Origin: Cyclobacterium qasimii M12-11B
GTDB taxonomy: Bacteria > Bacteroidota > Bacteroidia > Cytophagales > Cyclobacteriaceae
Assembly: GCF_000427295.1 (NCBI RefSeq)
Contig: NZ_ATNM01000004.1
Location: 1 to 64,000, forward strand
Direction: 5' to 3'
DNA length: 64,000 nucleotides
The notes beneath the pieces were generated by a model. The model was not told the origin of the DNA. It worked only from the letters and a program-made list of their open reading frames with translations, and searched no databases. Shown here in pieces: positions 37,603 to 46,444 of the stretch; positions within the stretch are counted from its first letter, which is position 1; the number at the start of each line of letters is the position of its first letter. Both the position numbers and the translations under genes were made by a program.

Positions 37603-38751
37603 CTATAGGGCAAACTTATAAATGGATTTAAAGTCTGCTTCAGTTACCCGTTTAGGATTGTTTGGATGACAAAAATCTGCAATTGCTAATGAAGCCAGGG
37701 TATCGATATGCTCTTCCTTCACCCCTATTTCTGATAGTTTGGAAGGCAATCCTAATTTTTCATTCAAATCATTGATATAAGTTATAAAGTTTTTGCCTTC
37801 GCCTTGTTTTAGCCCTATCATTAGGCCCATTTGTTCGTACCTGTCCTCAAATCCCTCATAGTTAAAGGTCAAACCATGGGGTAGATTAATGGCATTTGCC
37901 AACCCATGGTGGGTATCCAATAAGCTGGACAATGGGTGCGCCAAACTGTGTACAATTCCCAATCCTTTCTGAAAGGCTATCGCACCCATCATAGATGCCA
38001 TTAACATCTTGCTTCTGGAAACCAAATCAGGTTTCAGTGTAGCTGTTTCTATGGATTCACCTATTAATTTAATTCCCTCCAGCGCAATGCCACTACACAT
38101 TGGATTCCAGTTTTTAGAAAGATACGCTTCAATATTATGGGTAAGGGCATCCATTCCTGTCGCTGCAGTGACAAATGAAGGCAAATCCATGGTAAGCTCA
38201 GGGTCTGCAAATACTATTTTGGCCATTAGGGTTGGCGCAAACAGGATGCGCTTCTTCTTGCTTTCATCTTCAGAAATGATGGCACTTCTTCCTACTTCAC
38301 TTCCTGTTCCAGAGGTAGTAGGAACGGTGATAAAATGCGGTATAGGTTCGGTTACGTATTTGTCTCCTCCTATCAAGTCATCGTAATCCATTAAATCTCT
38401 GTGGTGATTAATGCTAAGCGCAACGGCTCTTGCTACATCTAAAGCCACTCCTCCTCCTATTCCAATAATGGCATCCCTATCGGTAGATTGGTACAAAGCT
38501 TTCCCTTTAAGCACATCCGACTTGACTGGATTTTTATGTACATCTGAAAAAACTTCAACAGACAAACCAGATTGGCTTAGTTCGCTTACTATCTTTTTAA
38601 AAAACCCAAGCTCTCTAACTATAGGATCAGTAACCAATAGTGGTCTTTTTAATTGGTTTTGTTTGAGATAATCAGACAATTCACTGATAACGCCTACTCC
38701 AAAACGTATGGCAGTAGGAAAACTGAAATTAAATTTTTGAAGAATATCCAT
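37603..38751 (-). CDS. Iron-containing (group III) alcohol dehydrogenase
   Basis: The 382-residue enzyme has the NAD-binding segment AIIGIGGGVALDVARAVAL (about 94-112), TVPTTSGTGSEVGRSAII and metal-binding GMDALTHNIEAY and HSLAHPLSSLLDTHHGLANA (about 267-286), with His and Asp ligands expected for Fe2+. It oxidises a primary alcohol to an aldehyde with NAD+. It lies between the ligase and hydrolase genes, 3 bp before the latter. In the proposed pathway it oxidises the hydroxyl of a gamma-glutamyl amino-alcohol. A direct role on free alcohols cannot be excluded. Confidence 0.9.
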   Translation of the reverse strand: MDILQKFNFSFPTAIRFGVGVISELSDYLKQNQLKRPLLVTDPIVRELGFFKKIVSELSQSGLSVEVFSDVHKNPVKSDVLKGKALYQSTDRDAIIGIGGGVALDVARAVALSINHHRDLMDYDDLIGGDKYVTEPIPHFITVPTTSGTGSEVGRSAIISEDESKKKRILFAPTLMAKIVFADPELTMDLPSFVTAATGMDALTHNIEAYLSKNWNPMCSGIALEGIKLIGESIETATLKPDLVSRSKMLMASMMGAIAFQKGLGIVHSLAHPLSSLLDTHHGLANAINLPHGLTFNYEGFEDRYEQMGLMIGLKQGEGKNFITYINDLNEKLGLPSKLSEIGVKEEHIDTLASLAIADFCHPNNPKRVTEADFKSIYKFAL

Positions 38752-38947
38752 TTTTATAAATGAAAACTTTAGTGATAAAACTTAAGAAATTACGATTAAA
38801 CTCGAAATCCTTTTTGAGCTAAAATCGAACAAAGATCAGACAACAGTTGGTTTACTGTATAACCTACAGTAGAACTACTCCTTAAGTGAACAAACATTTT
38901 TTCTCTTGCGGTTGCACACTAATTTTGATTGCTATTGGATAGGGTGG

Positions 38948-40312
38948 TTAAATAATTTCAAAATAACGTTTCCTTTCCCAATCGGTAACTTTAGAAGCAA
39001 ACTCTCTACATTCCCATTCTCTGGTTTTACAGAAATGATCCACAAAAACTTCCCCAAACAAAGATTTTGCTATGGCCGAATTTTTCATTGCCTCGGTTGC
39101 TTCTTTGAGTGATGTTGGGATAGATCCATTAGAATAATCTTCATATCCATTGCCAACTGTGGCGGGTTTATCCAATTCTAATTTGTGCTGAATTCCATAC
39201 AAACCGGAGGCAAGGCATGCCGACATGGCCAGGTAGGGATTTACATCCGAACCTATCACCCGGGTTTCAAGTCGGGTTGATTTTGCCCCTCCTGAAAGGA
39301 TCCTTAAGGCGGTTGTTCTATTGTCTTGTGCCCAGGTCAATGTTGTCGGTGCCCAGGCACCTTCTACCAGCCTTTTGTAACTGTTAATAGTAGGGGCAAA
39401 CATTGGTAAAATATGAGGCAAACATTTCAACTGACCGGCTATGTAATGACGCATCAAAGGGCTCATGCTAAATTCCCCTTTAGGATCATAAAACAGGTTA
39501 TTTTTAACGTCCTTGTCCCAAATACTTTGATGCACATGTCCCCCATTTCCGGGAAGGTCTTCCGTCCATTTGGCCATAAATGTGGCCATTATACCATGTT
39601 GGTAAGCAATTTCTTTTACACTTGTTTTGAACAAAGCAGCCCTGTCTGCTGCCAATAAAATATCGCTGTATTGAATGGCTGCTTCATACACTCCTGGGCC
39701 TGTTTCTGTATGCAATCCCTCTAATGGGATGTCAAACTGATGACATAAATCAAAAAGGTCATTGAAAAAGGCACTCTTCAGCGATGACCTCAAAATGGAA
39801 TAGCCAAACATTCCCGGTGTCAATGGTTTGGTATTGGAACAATTTTCCCCACCAAAACCATCTGGAGTACTTTCAAAGTTAAACCACTCAAATTCTTGAG
39901 AGAACTGAGGGGTAAAACCTAAATCTAAGGCTTGCTGTTTAATGTTCTTCAATAATGTTCTAGGGCATACAAGTGCTCCATTTTCCTTGTCTTTGCTAAA
40001 ATCAGCTAGAAAAAATGGAAGGTCATTTTCCCATGGTATTTTGCGAAAAGTAGCTGGGTCAATTTCTGCATGAAAATCGGGATAGCCCGTATGCCAACCT
40101 GTGACAGAAACATTGTCGTAGGATTTATCTTCCACATCCCAGCCAAAAACCACTGCACAAAAGCCCATTCCACCATCCAAAATAGAAAAGAACTTTTCTA
40201 GCGAAACTACCTTACCCCGCAATACCCCATCAATGTCAACAATGGCCAATTTGACCTTATTAAAAGAACTGTTCTTTAAACTTGATTTTACTTCTTCTTT
40301 ACTTAATTTCAT
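38948..40312 (-). CDS. Glutamine-synthetase-like gamma-glutamylamide ligase (PuuA/GlnA4 type)
   Basis: This 454-residue protein is of the glutamine synthetase superfamily. It has a short N-terminal beta-grasp (KLAIVDIDGVLRGKVVS), catalytic signatures GLHTETGPGVYEAA, GNGGHVHQSIWD and NSYKRLVEGAWAPT, and R/E-rich RLETRVIGSDVNPYLA. It groups by appearance with PuuA/GlnA4-type ligases that join glutamate to an amine with ATP rather than with housekeeping GlnA: it lacks the usual adenylylation loop and is encoded with an amine permease. Its ATG overlaps the permease stop (ATGA), showing translational coupling. A gap of 196 bp follows before the alcohol dehydrogenase. The likely reaction is amine + glutamate + ATP to gamma-glutamyl amide; ethanolamine is the favoured amine because of the permease. 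Confidence 0.85.
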   Translation of the reverse strand: MKLSKEEVKSSLKNSSFNKVKLAIVDIDGVLRGKVVSLEKFFSILDGGMGFCAVVFGWDVEDKSYDNVSVTGWHTGYPDFHAEIDPATFRKIPWENDLPFFLADFSKDKENGALVCPRTLLKNIKQQALDLGFTPQFSQEFEWFNFESTPDGFGGENCSNTKPLTPGMFGYSILRSSLKSAFFNDLFDLCHQFDIPLEGLHTETGPGVYEAAIQYSDILLAADRAALFKTSVKEIAYQHGIMATFMAKWTEDLPGNGGHVHQSIWDKDVKNNLFYDPKGEFSMSPLMRHYIAGQLKCLPHILPMFAPTINSYKRLVEGAWAPTTLTWAQDNRTTALRILSGGAKSTRLETRVIGSDVNPYLAMSACLASGLYGIQHKLELDKPATVGNGYEDYSNGSIPTSLKEATEAMKNSAIAKSLFGEVFVDHFCKTREWECREFASKVTDWERKRYFEII

Positions 40313-41643
40313 GAAGTTTTTGTCTTGTTAAGGAATAATACAAAGAAAAGGTATGCGCCTAAAAGCATGGCGAAAAACAATAGTGCCAGATTGAAATTAT
40401 AAATGGTCATGGCAATTAAAGACAAACTTGCAATCACTAGCGCAACTATCGGAAACAATGGATAGTAAGGCACTTTAAAAGGTCTTTCTAAATCAGGTTC
40501 ATTTTTTCTTAGTTTAAGAAAAGCGAGCATTGATAAGATGTAAAGACATAATGCACCAAATACAGCGATGGTAATGATCTCTCCGGTTTTACCCGTGAAA
40601 AGAGCTATAATCCCTATGCCCATATTAAATATCAAAGCATTAACAGGCGTTTTAAACCTTTTACTCACTTTACCTATTGCCTTGGGTGCATAACCTACAC
40701 GACCAAATTCAAAGGTAGTACGCCCAGCTGCTAAAATAATCCCATTAAAGGAGGCTACTAGTCCAAATAAAGCTATAAATACCAATAAATGGTAATAAAA
40801 AGGATTGTCCCCTTTAACCAAACCCATTGCTAAAGGCAATGGGGAATCAGAGGCAACTCCTGATCCATCAGGATAAACAATCGCTTCCCAACCACCAACA
40901 CCTACAGCAGCCAAAAAGGTAAGCACACATAAAATAACCAGTGTAAGCAAGGCAAAACCAAATCCTTTTAAAATATTCTTCTGAGGATTTATAGTTTCTT
41001 CAGCCACATTTGCTACCCCTTCAATCGCTAAAAAGAACCAAATGGCAAATGGTATTGCTGCTACTATCCCCATATATCCATTGGGAAGAGCATTGATCTG
41101 TAAGTTTTCGACTTTAAATTCCGGCAAGGTAACCCCTGCAAAAAACAACAGACCTAAAACAGCGATAATGGTAATGAACAATTCGAAAGTGGCTGCTACC
41201 TGAAGGCCTACAACATTAAGCGCAGTGAAAATGAGATAGGCCACAATACCTATCAGCAGGGGATCCAGCTCAGGAAAGAAAATGCCAAAATAGGCACCAA
41301 TAGCTGAGGCAATAGCAGGTGGTGCAAAAATAAATTCAATGTTTTGAGACATTCCAGCCAGGAAGCCAAGGTGCTTGCCCAAAGCACGTTCAGCATAAGA
41401 AAAAGCACCTCCAGCTTTAGGTATGGCACAAGCCATTTCTGTGTAACTGAAAGTAAACGTCACATACATTATAATAATAAAAAATATGGCGATGGCGGCA
41501 CCAAGGGTACCTCCTTCAGCAAGCCCTAAATTCCATCCAAAATAATTACCGGAAATTACATACCCCACTCCCAAACCCCACAACATAAACGGCCCTAAGG
41601 TCTTTTTTAACTGCTGCTCTTTTTCGTTTGTTATTTGATTCAT
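40309..41643 (-). CDS. APC-family ethanolamine-type permease
   Basis: With ATG at 41643 (MNQITNEKEQQ) the protein has about 444 residues; an upstream in-frame ATG at 41700 adds 19 residues unlike the family start. About 12 membrane segments are present. The opening GPFMLWGLGVGYVISGNYFG and later IEGVANVAEETINPQKN match the ethanolamine permease subgroup of amino-acid/polyamine/organocation transporters. It imports a small amine or amino alcohol across the inner membrane. It is the first gene of the operon with a gamma-glutamylamide ligase, two dehydrogenases and a gamma-glutamyl hydrolase. No ammonia-lyase (eutBC) or microcompartment gene is nearby. Confidence 0.85.
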   Translation of the reverse strand: MNQITNEKEQQLKKTLGPFMLWGLGVGYVISGNYFGWNLGLAEGGTLGAAIAIFFIIIMYVTFTFSYTEMACAIPKAGGAFSYAERALGKHLGFLAGMSQNIEFIFAPPAIASAIGAYFGIFFPELDPLLIGIVAYLIFTALNVVGLQVAATFELFITIIAVLGLLFFAGVTLPEFKVENLQINALPNGYMGIVAAIPFAIWFFLAIEGVANVAEETINPQKNILKGFGFALLTLVILCVLTFLAAVGVGGWEAIVYPDGSGVASDSPLPLAMGLVKGDNPFYYHLLVFIALFGLVASFNGIILAAGRTTFEFGRVGYAPKAIGKVSKRFKTPVNALIFNMGIGIIALFTGKTGEIITIAVFGALCLYILSMLAFLKLRKNEPDLERPFKVPYYPLFPIVALVIASLSLIAMTIYNFNLALLFFAMLLGAYLFFVLFLNKTKTS

Positions 41644-42179
41644 ATAAACTTTACTTTTTGGAAATGAAAAAGGACTATATAAAATATAATAAAATGTCAA
41701 AAATGCACATTATCGGATCATAATTACAAATTTTTCAATAAATCCTCCTTAAAATTAAAAATAATTTTGAAATTTAGCGTAAACACGTAAAATTATTTAA
41801 ATAAAATGGTCGTTTAAAAATGAACATCCTTTTCAATTCTAAACCATAAATCGAAAAAATAACGCTTTAAAAATGGGCATTCAAAACGAAGAAGCAAAAA
41901 TATAAAGTCCAGTACTTTACAACCATTATAATCACAAACCATTGTTAATTAACTTTTTATATTTTTATTCCAATAAAGCGGAAGAAAAACTGAAGATAAT
42001 TTCGAACTTTAAAATTGTGTATTTTGTCTTTCAAGTAACAATATAGAGATGGTTAATGTACAGACCAAATCTAATTCGGACAATAATCACATAAAGGTGA
42101 AGTTTAATAGCATTCTTACCGTAATCAAACAATTATAGCTTGTTTCGGATTTGGCACAGAAAAAATTAAGGAAAAACGT
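41644..42179. other. Divergent intergenic region between permease and nucleoside kinase
   Basis: About 535 bp of AT-rich DNA that must carry the promoter of the permease operon and that of the kinase. A 29-codon frame at 42049-42138 is present but has no support. No regulator gene or clear operator was seen. Confidence 0.5.
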
Positions 42180-42797
42180 ATGCATATTGCAATTTCTGGG
42201 AATATTGGAAGCGGAAAAACCTCACTTGCATCAAAGCTATCAGCGCATTATGGTTGGCAAATAGAATTTGAATCAGTTGAGGAAAATCCCTACTTAGCGG
42301 ATTTTTATACTGACATGCCCAAATGGGCATTCCATTTACAGGTATTTTTCCTACACAGTCGTTTCAACCAACTAAAAAGAATCCAGGGAAATGCCATTTC
42401 CACTATCCAGGACAGGACAATTTATGAAGATGCACACATTTTTGCAGCCAATCTTTTTGAATCTGGCTTAATTTCTAAGAGAGATTATGAAAATTACAAT
42501 GGACTTTACCATTCGATGGTGAATTATATTAAAGCTCCTGACTTATTGATTTTTTTAAAAGCAGACATTCCCAAATTAGTGGACCAAATTGAGAAAAGAG
42601 GGCGGATTTATGAAAGGAACATTCAAATAGCTTACCTAAAAAATCTAAACAACCTTTACGAAAAATGGATTGCTGAATACAATTTGGGAAAGCTTTTAAT
42701 AATAGATGTTAACAACATGAATTTCGTTAACAATGCAGAAGATTTCTCAACAATTGTAGGGAAAATTGACAGAGAGATTTTTGGACTGTTTAATTAA
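42180..42797 (+). CDS. Deoxynucleoside kinase (dAdo/dCyd kinase family)
   Basis: The 205-residue protein has the P-loop GNIGSGKT (7-14), the acidic/substrate segment FESVEENPYLADFY (about 30-43), the QDRTIYED motif (about 77-84) and the LID-like EKRGRIYERNI. It phosphorylates deoxyribonucleosides for nucleotide salvage in the cytoplasm using ATP. The length is normal for bacterial dNKs. Its stop codon overlaps by 4 bp with that of a convergent gene. Confidence 0.92.
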   Translation: MHIAISGNIGSGKTSLASKLSAHYGWQIEFESVEENPYLADFYTDMPKWAFHLQVFFLHSRFNQLKRIQGNAISTIQDRTIYEDAHIFAANLFESGLISKRDYENYNGLYHSMVNYIKAPDLLIFLKADIPKLVDQIEKRGRIYERNIQIAYLKNLNNLYEKWIAEYNLGKLLIIDVNNMNFVNNAEDFSTIVGKIDREIFGLFN

Positions 42798-43438
42798 GCC
42801 ATTTTTCTCACCATCCAGGAGCCAATGACTTTTAAAGTAGCGGCATCTGGTCTTAATAGCAATTTATCAATTCGCTGAAGTTTACCTCCAATCATAAGGT
42901 TTTCATAAGCAGGAATCCTTATTAATTTGAACCCTTGAAGCCTACTAATCAAATCATATTGCAAATCATTGTAGGCATTTAATTTCCAGCCGGAGGAACC
43001 ATTTCCTGAGAGATCAGGAGCTTCTTCAGATCGTCCAAAGCACCTGGAAGCAATAGGTGGCCCATTCCAAATACGTTCCTGCGAGCCGGAGACCAAGCAT
43101 TCCCTTTCAAAAGTCCTACACATTCTTAGGTAGCTTTGATGCCAGGAAAAACTAAAAGTCGAATAAATGTCTGCTTTTAATGTTTTGAGTCTATACCTAT
43201 TGAAATGGTAGGGGTCATCATAAACGAACAAAAACTTGTCTATTTTAATATCAACTTTTAATTGATTTAAAAACGGGAATTCATCCTTTCCATTCAGTTC
43301 ACTGTAAGCATCAGAAAGCAGGGCTTCTCCCTTACCTTCTATTAAGCTTCTCTTAACCGGTATGATGAAATCAACTTCCGAAGCCATTTCAATTTCTTCC
43401 AGGGCTTTGATTAATTGATCTGTTTTTAGGTGGTGCAT
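42794..43438 (-). CDS. Conserved-looking protein of unknown function
   Basis: This 214-residue soluble protein has no signal peptide or membrane segment. It begins MHHLKTDQLIKALEEIE and contains a central aromatic/Cys stretch (SWHQSYLRMCRTFEREC, about 98-114), ASRCFGRSEEAPDLSG, and a basic C-terminus. The FSWHQSYLRMCR-ERECL-RIWNGPP-SRCFG pattern is dense in Cys, Arg and Trp and could form a nuclease-like or metal site, but I do not recognise the family. It converges on and overlaps the deoxynucleoside kinase by 4 bp. Reading-frame quality and complexity support a real gene. Confidence 0.7.
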   Translation of the reverse strand: MHHLKTDQLIKALEEIEMASEVDFIIPVKRSLIEGKGEALLSDAYSELNGKDEFPFLNQLKVDIKIDKFLFVYDDPYHFNRYRLKTLKADIYSTFSFSWHQSYLRMCRTFERECLVSGSQERIWNGPPIASRCFGRSEEAPDLSGNGSSGWKLNAYNDLQYDLISRLQGFKLIRIPAYENLMIGGKLQRIDKLLLRPDAATLKVIGSWMVRKMA

Positions 43439-43482
43439 TTAGACGAATAAATTAACAGTGTAAAAAAGTGAGGGTGAATCAA

Positions 43483-43623
43483 TTATTCATTTTCAATTCT
43501 TTCCTTCAAATTGGGCTTGGATCCAGGAAATGTAGTTTTCGAGGACATATCATATCCAATCCATAGCATTATCGCTAAAAACACAATACCAAAAATGAGA
43601 AAAATCAACTTGTTCCTATTCAT
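43483..43623 (-). CDS. Small single-pass membrane protein
   Basis: This 46-codon gene starts MNRNKLIFLIFGIVFLA. It has one membrane segment (about 5-24) and a short polar tail ending KERIENE. The basic N-terminus, hydrophobic span and hydrophilic tail look protein-like. It lies 45 bp upstream of the unknown gene at 43438 on the same strand and may be co-transcribed. Function unknown. Confidence 0.55.
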   Translation of the reverse strand: MNRNKLIFLIFGIVFLAIMLWIGYDMSSKTTFPGSKPNLKERIENE

Positions 43624-43893
43624 TGTTTCATCGAATTTATATTTTAAGCTAATCAAGTATACAAAAAAATAGTTCCCTTTAATCTTATACTTTTAAGGGG
43701 ATTATGAGCGTTTATCACTAAATTACTAAAAGAGAATAATATTGGCTCTAATTGGCAAAAATCATTATTTATGTAAAAAAAAATAATTATTTGCTAAATT
43801 ACAGCTTTCCAGCCCTATTTTTGCGTTGGACTAAAATGGCTATTGTTCAATACCTAGTCTATTTCAATCAACCTATTCAATAAGACCTATTAT

Positions 43894-44232
43894 ATGTACA
43901 AACAGATCAAACCAGATATGATCTATCATTATTTCGATCAGGATATTGAACTTATCCATGAAATCATAGAATTGGTTTTAGAACTGAATGTGCAAGATTT
44001 AAAAAATCTAATGCCTCTATACCAAGATGGAGAAATAAATCAAATAAAGAAGAAGTTTCATAAGTCTAAGCCCGTTTTTAGTTTATTAGGTGCTAATAAT
44101 GTGAACAAAAACATTGTCATTTTAGAAAACAACATCAATACTGAATTTTCGGAAAAATACCCTGCTTTTCTGGAAGCCTTAAATGAACTTGAACAGGATT
44201 TACACTCATTCCTTAAAAGCTCGCCTCATTAG
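43894..44232 (+). CDS. Orphan Hpt-domain protein
   Basis: This 112-residue, largely helical protein fits a histidine-phosphotransfer domain. The segment KKKFHKSKPVFSLLGA (about 52-67) matches the Hpt core H-x-x-K-x..LG, with His56 the phospho-acceptor and Lys59 the accompanying basic residue. Such domains relay phosphate between a hybrid histidine kinase and a response regulator in the cytoplasm. No kinase or regulator is adjacent, so partners are unknown. Confidence 0.65.
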   Translation: MYKQIKPDMIYHYFDQDIELIHEIIELVLELNVQDLKNLMPLYQDGEINQIKKKFHKSKPVFSLLGANNVNKNIVILENNINTEFSEKYPAFLEALNELEQDLHSFLKSSPH

Positions 44233-44296
44233 TTAGGTTGTGCCAATGATGGCATTCATTATTTCATTTTTCAATCCCTTCTAATAAATCCTTTTA

Positions 44297-45994
44297 ATGA
44301 TTAAGTTTCCTTTTTATAATCGAACACAATTCTTTGGATTTTCACTTTTGCTTTCCTTGGTTTTTTCTTGTACTCCGCAAAAAACTCAAACGGGGTTAGT
44401 GGGTGAAAAAGCCATGGTTGTGAGTGCGCATCCTTTGGCTTCAGAAGTAGGCAAAGAAATATTGCTACAAGGAGGCAATGCGGTAGATGCGGCCATAGCT
44501 GTCCACATGGCACTTGCCGTAGTATATCCACAAGCAGGAAATTTAGGTGGTGGCGGATTCATGGTAATCCGAGAAAAAAATGGTGCCGTACATTCGCTAG
44601 ATTACAGAGAGAAGGCACCTCTGGGAGCAAGCAGAGACATGTACCTGGATGAAGAGGGTAATCCTCAACCTGAAATAAGTCAAAATGGTCACCTGGCCTC
44701 AGGAGTTCCGGGATCTGTTGACGGCATGGTAAAAGCCCATGAAAAATTTGGCACTCTTCCTTGGAGCAAATTGATAAACCCTGCAATATTACTTGCAGAA
44801 GAAGGTTATAAATTGACAAATGTAGAAGCAAATTTTCTTTCCGAGACTTCTATTAAACTTAAAAAATATTCTTCTATTGACCCTATTCATTTCACTGCCA
44901 AGGAATTTAAAAAAGGAGATGTTTTAGTACAAAAGGAACTTGCCCAAACACTTAAATTGATCAGGGACAATGGTCGAGAGGGTTTTTATTCAGGTGAAGT
45001 AGCTGATTACCTGGTTGCAGAAATGAAGCGAGGTGGTGGATTAATCAATCATGAGGACCTTGAAAACTACGAAAGCAAATGGAGGGAACCATTAACTGGA
45101 AATTATAAGGATTATAAGGTTATTACTATGGGTCCACCAAGCGGAGGTGGCATCATTTTGCTTCAGATGCTAGGCATACTTGAAAACCATTCCATTTCTA
45201 AGGACAAGTACAGTAATTATCTTCATTTGAAAACAGAAATGGAACGTAGAATCTATGCAGATCGAGCGGAATACATGGCCGATGCTGATTTTTATCCAGT
45301 TCCAGTTGAGCAGTTGGTAGCTGATAAGTATTTAAAGGAAAGGTTTCAAAATTTCAATCCTGAAAAAGCAACGCCATCTAATGAAATTAAAGCAGGTGAT
45401 ATCCCTCTGGAAAGTGAGGAAACAACTCATTTTTCTATTGTTGATGAGGAAGGAAATGCTGTATCCAGCACCACTACGCTAAATGGAAATATGGGATCGA
45501 AAGTACTGGTAGCCGGCGCAGGATTTATCTTAAACAATGAGATGGATGACTTTTCTATTAAGCCTGGTTTTCCTAACATGTTCGGTGTCCTTGGTGGAGA
45601 GGCCAACAAGGTAGAACCAAAGAAAAGGATGCTTAGCTCCATGAGCCCAACCATTTTAGAAAAAAATGGCAGTTTATACATGGTAGTAGGGACCCCTGGT
45701 GGCTCCACCATACCTACCTCAGTTTTTCAAGTCATCGTAAATGTTATCGAATTTGACATGGGCATGCATCAATCAGTCAATGAAAAACGCTTTCATAGCC
45801 AATGGAAACCTGATTGGATAAGCTATGAAAAAGGGTATTCTGACAAAGCAATACTTAAAGAGCTAGGTGCTAAAGGCCATGAGCTCAATGAAAGAAATGC
45901 TATTGGAAAAGTTGATGCCATCCTGAAAAGAGAAGATGGAACATTGGAAGCAGGAGCTGATTCCAGAGGCATGGATACGGCTGCAGGGTATTGA
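44297..45994 (+). CDS. ggt: Gamma-glutamyltransferase lipoprotein
   Basis: The 565-residue protein has a lipoprotein signal with Cys25 (LVFSC, then TPQKT). It is a full-length GGT precursor. The large-subunit region has GGNAVDAAIA, NLGGGGFMVI and the Arg-containing DYREKAPLGA. The autocleavage and catalytic Thr is about residue 376 in EETTHFSIVDEEGNAVSSTTTLN-type sequence. The small subunit contains MLSSMSPTI and GTPGGSTIPTSVFQV. It hydrolyses or transfers the gamma-glutamyl group of glutathione and related compounds, outside the cytoplasm. It is probably monocistronic, 64 bp after the Hpt gene. Confidence 0.92.
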   Translation: MIKFPFYNRTQFFGFSLLLSLVFSCTPQKTQTGLVGEKAMVVSAHPLASEVGKEILLQGGNAVDAAIAVHMALAVVYPQAGNLGGGGFMVIREKNGAVHSLDYREKAPLGASRDMYLDEEGNPQPEISQNGHLASGVPGSVDGMVKAHEKFGTLPWSKLINPAILLAEEGYKLTNVEANFLSETSIKLKKYSSIDPIHFTAKEFKKGDVLVQKELAQTLKLIRDNGREGFYSGEVADYLVAEMKRGGGLINHEDLENYESKWREPLTGNYKDYKVITMGPPSGGGIILLQMLGILENHSISKDKYSNYLHLKTEMERRIYADRAEYMADADFYPVPVEQLVADKYLKERFQNFNPEKATPSNEIKAGDIPLESEETTHFSIVDEEGNAVSSTTTLNGNMGSKVLVAGAGFILNNEMDDFSIKPGFPNMFGVLGGEANKVEPKKRMLSSMSPTILEKNGSLYMVVGTPGGSTIPTSVFQVIVNVIEFDMGMHQSVNEKRFHSQWKPDWISYEKGYSDKAILKELGAKGHELNERNAIGKVDAILKREDGTLEAGADSRGMDTAAGY

Positions 45995-46025
45995 CTTAAA
46001 AATGTTCACCTGTTAAGTTGTGAAA

Positions 46026-46316
46026 TCATTTCTTGTTTTCACACATCCTCAAAAAATGGGGACTGGTTCCGGGGATACGCTCAATTATTTTTCTCGCCTC
46101 CAAGTCCAACTTTACGGATACAAGGTACCAGGGAATGGAGCCATCGAAACGATCCTTCAATGTAACTATGGCCAATTCATTCAATTCCTTGTAGGAAATC
46201 TCGTTCCTTTCCTCAAGGGTTTTAAGAATAAAGGCTCTAATTAGCGTGTATTTAGACAGCAAAATATTCACCCCTTTCTTGCCTTCCGGGTGCAATGTCA
46301 ATAGCCTATTTTTCAT
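46026..46316 (-). CDS. DUF6958-like small protein
   Basis: This 96-residue protein has the pattern KYTLIRAFILKTLEERNEISYKEL, FDGSIPWYLVSVKLDLEAR and IERIPGTSPHFLR, which I recognise as DUF6958-like. The predicted fold is a small winged-helix-like alpha/beta domain. No biochemical role is known. It converges with the gamma-glutamyltransferase gene 31 bp away and stands alone. Confidence 0.75.
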   Translation of the reverse strand: MKNRLLTLHPEGKKGVNILLSKYTLIRAFILKTLEERNEISYKELNELAIVTLKDRFDGSIPWYLVSVKLDLEARKIIERIPGTSPHFLRMCENKK

Positions 46317-46444
46317 ACAGGTTCGGTTGATTTTTCAATCTCTACATAGAATAAACTTCAAACTACAAAAAAATAATATTAGATAGATCATTAATGATCA
46401 GGCCACTAATAATGCCTCTCATTTAATAGGCGTTTGATGAATTT

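Noticed and set aside
38948-40312. Housekeeping glutamine synthetase
   Set aside because: Operon with amine permease, dehydrogenases and gamma-glutamyl hydrolase, and PuuA/GlnA4-like features, argue for a gamma-glutamylamide ligase.
42049-42138. 29-codon frame upstream of the deoxynucleoside kinase
   Set aside because: Too short, polar and without a recognisable leader-peptide or attenuator structure.
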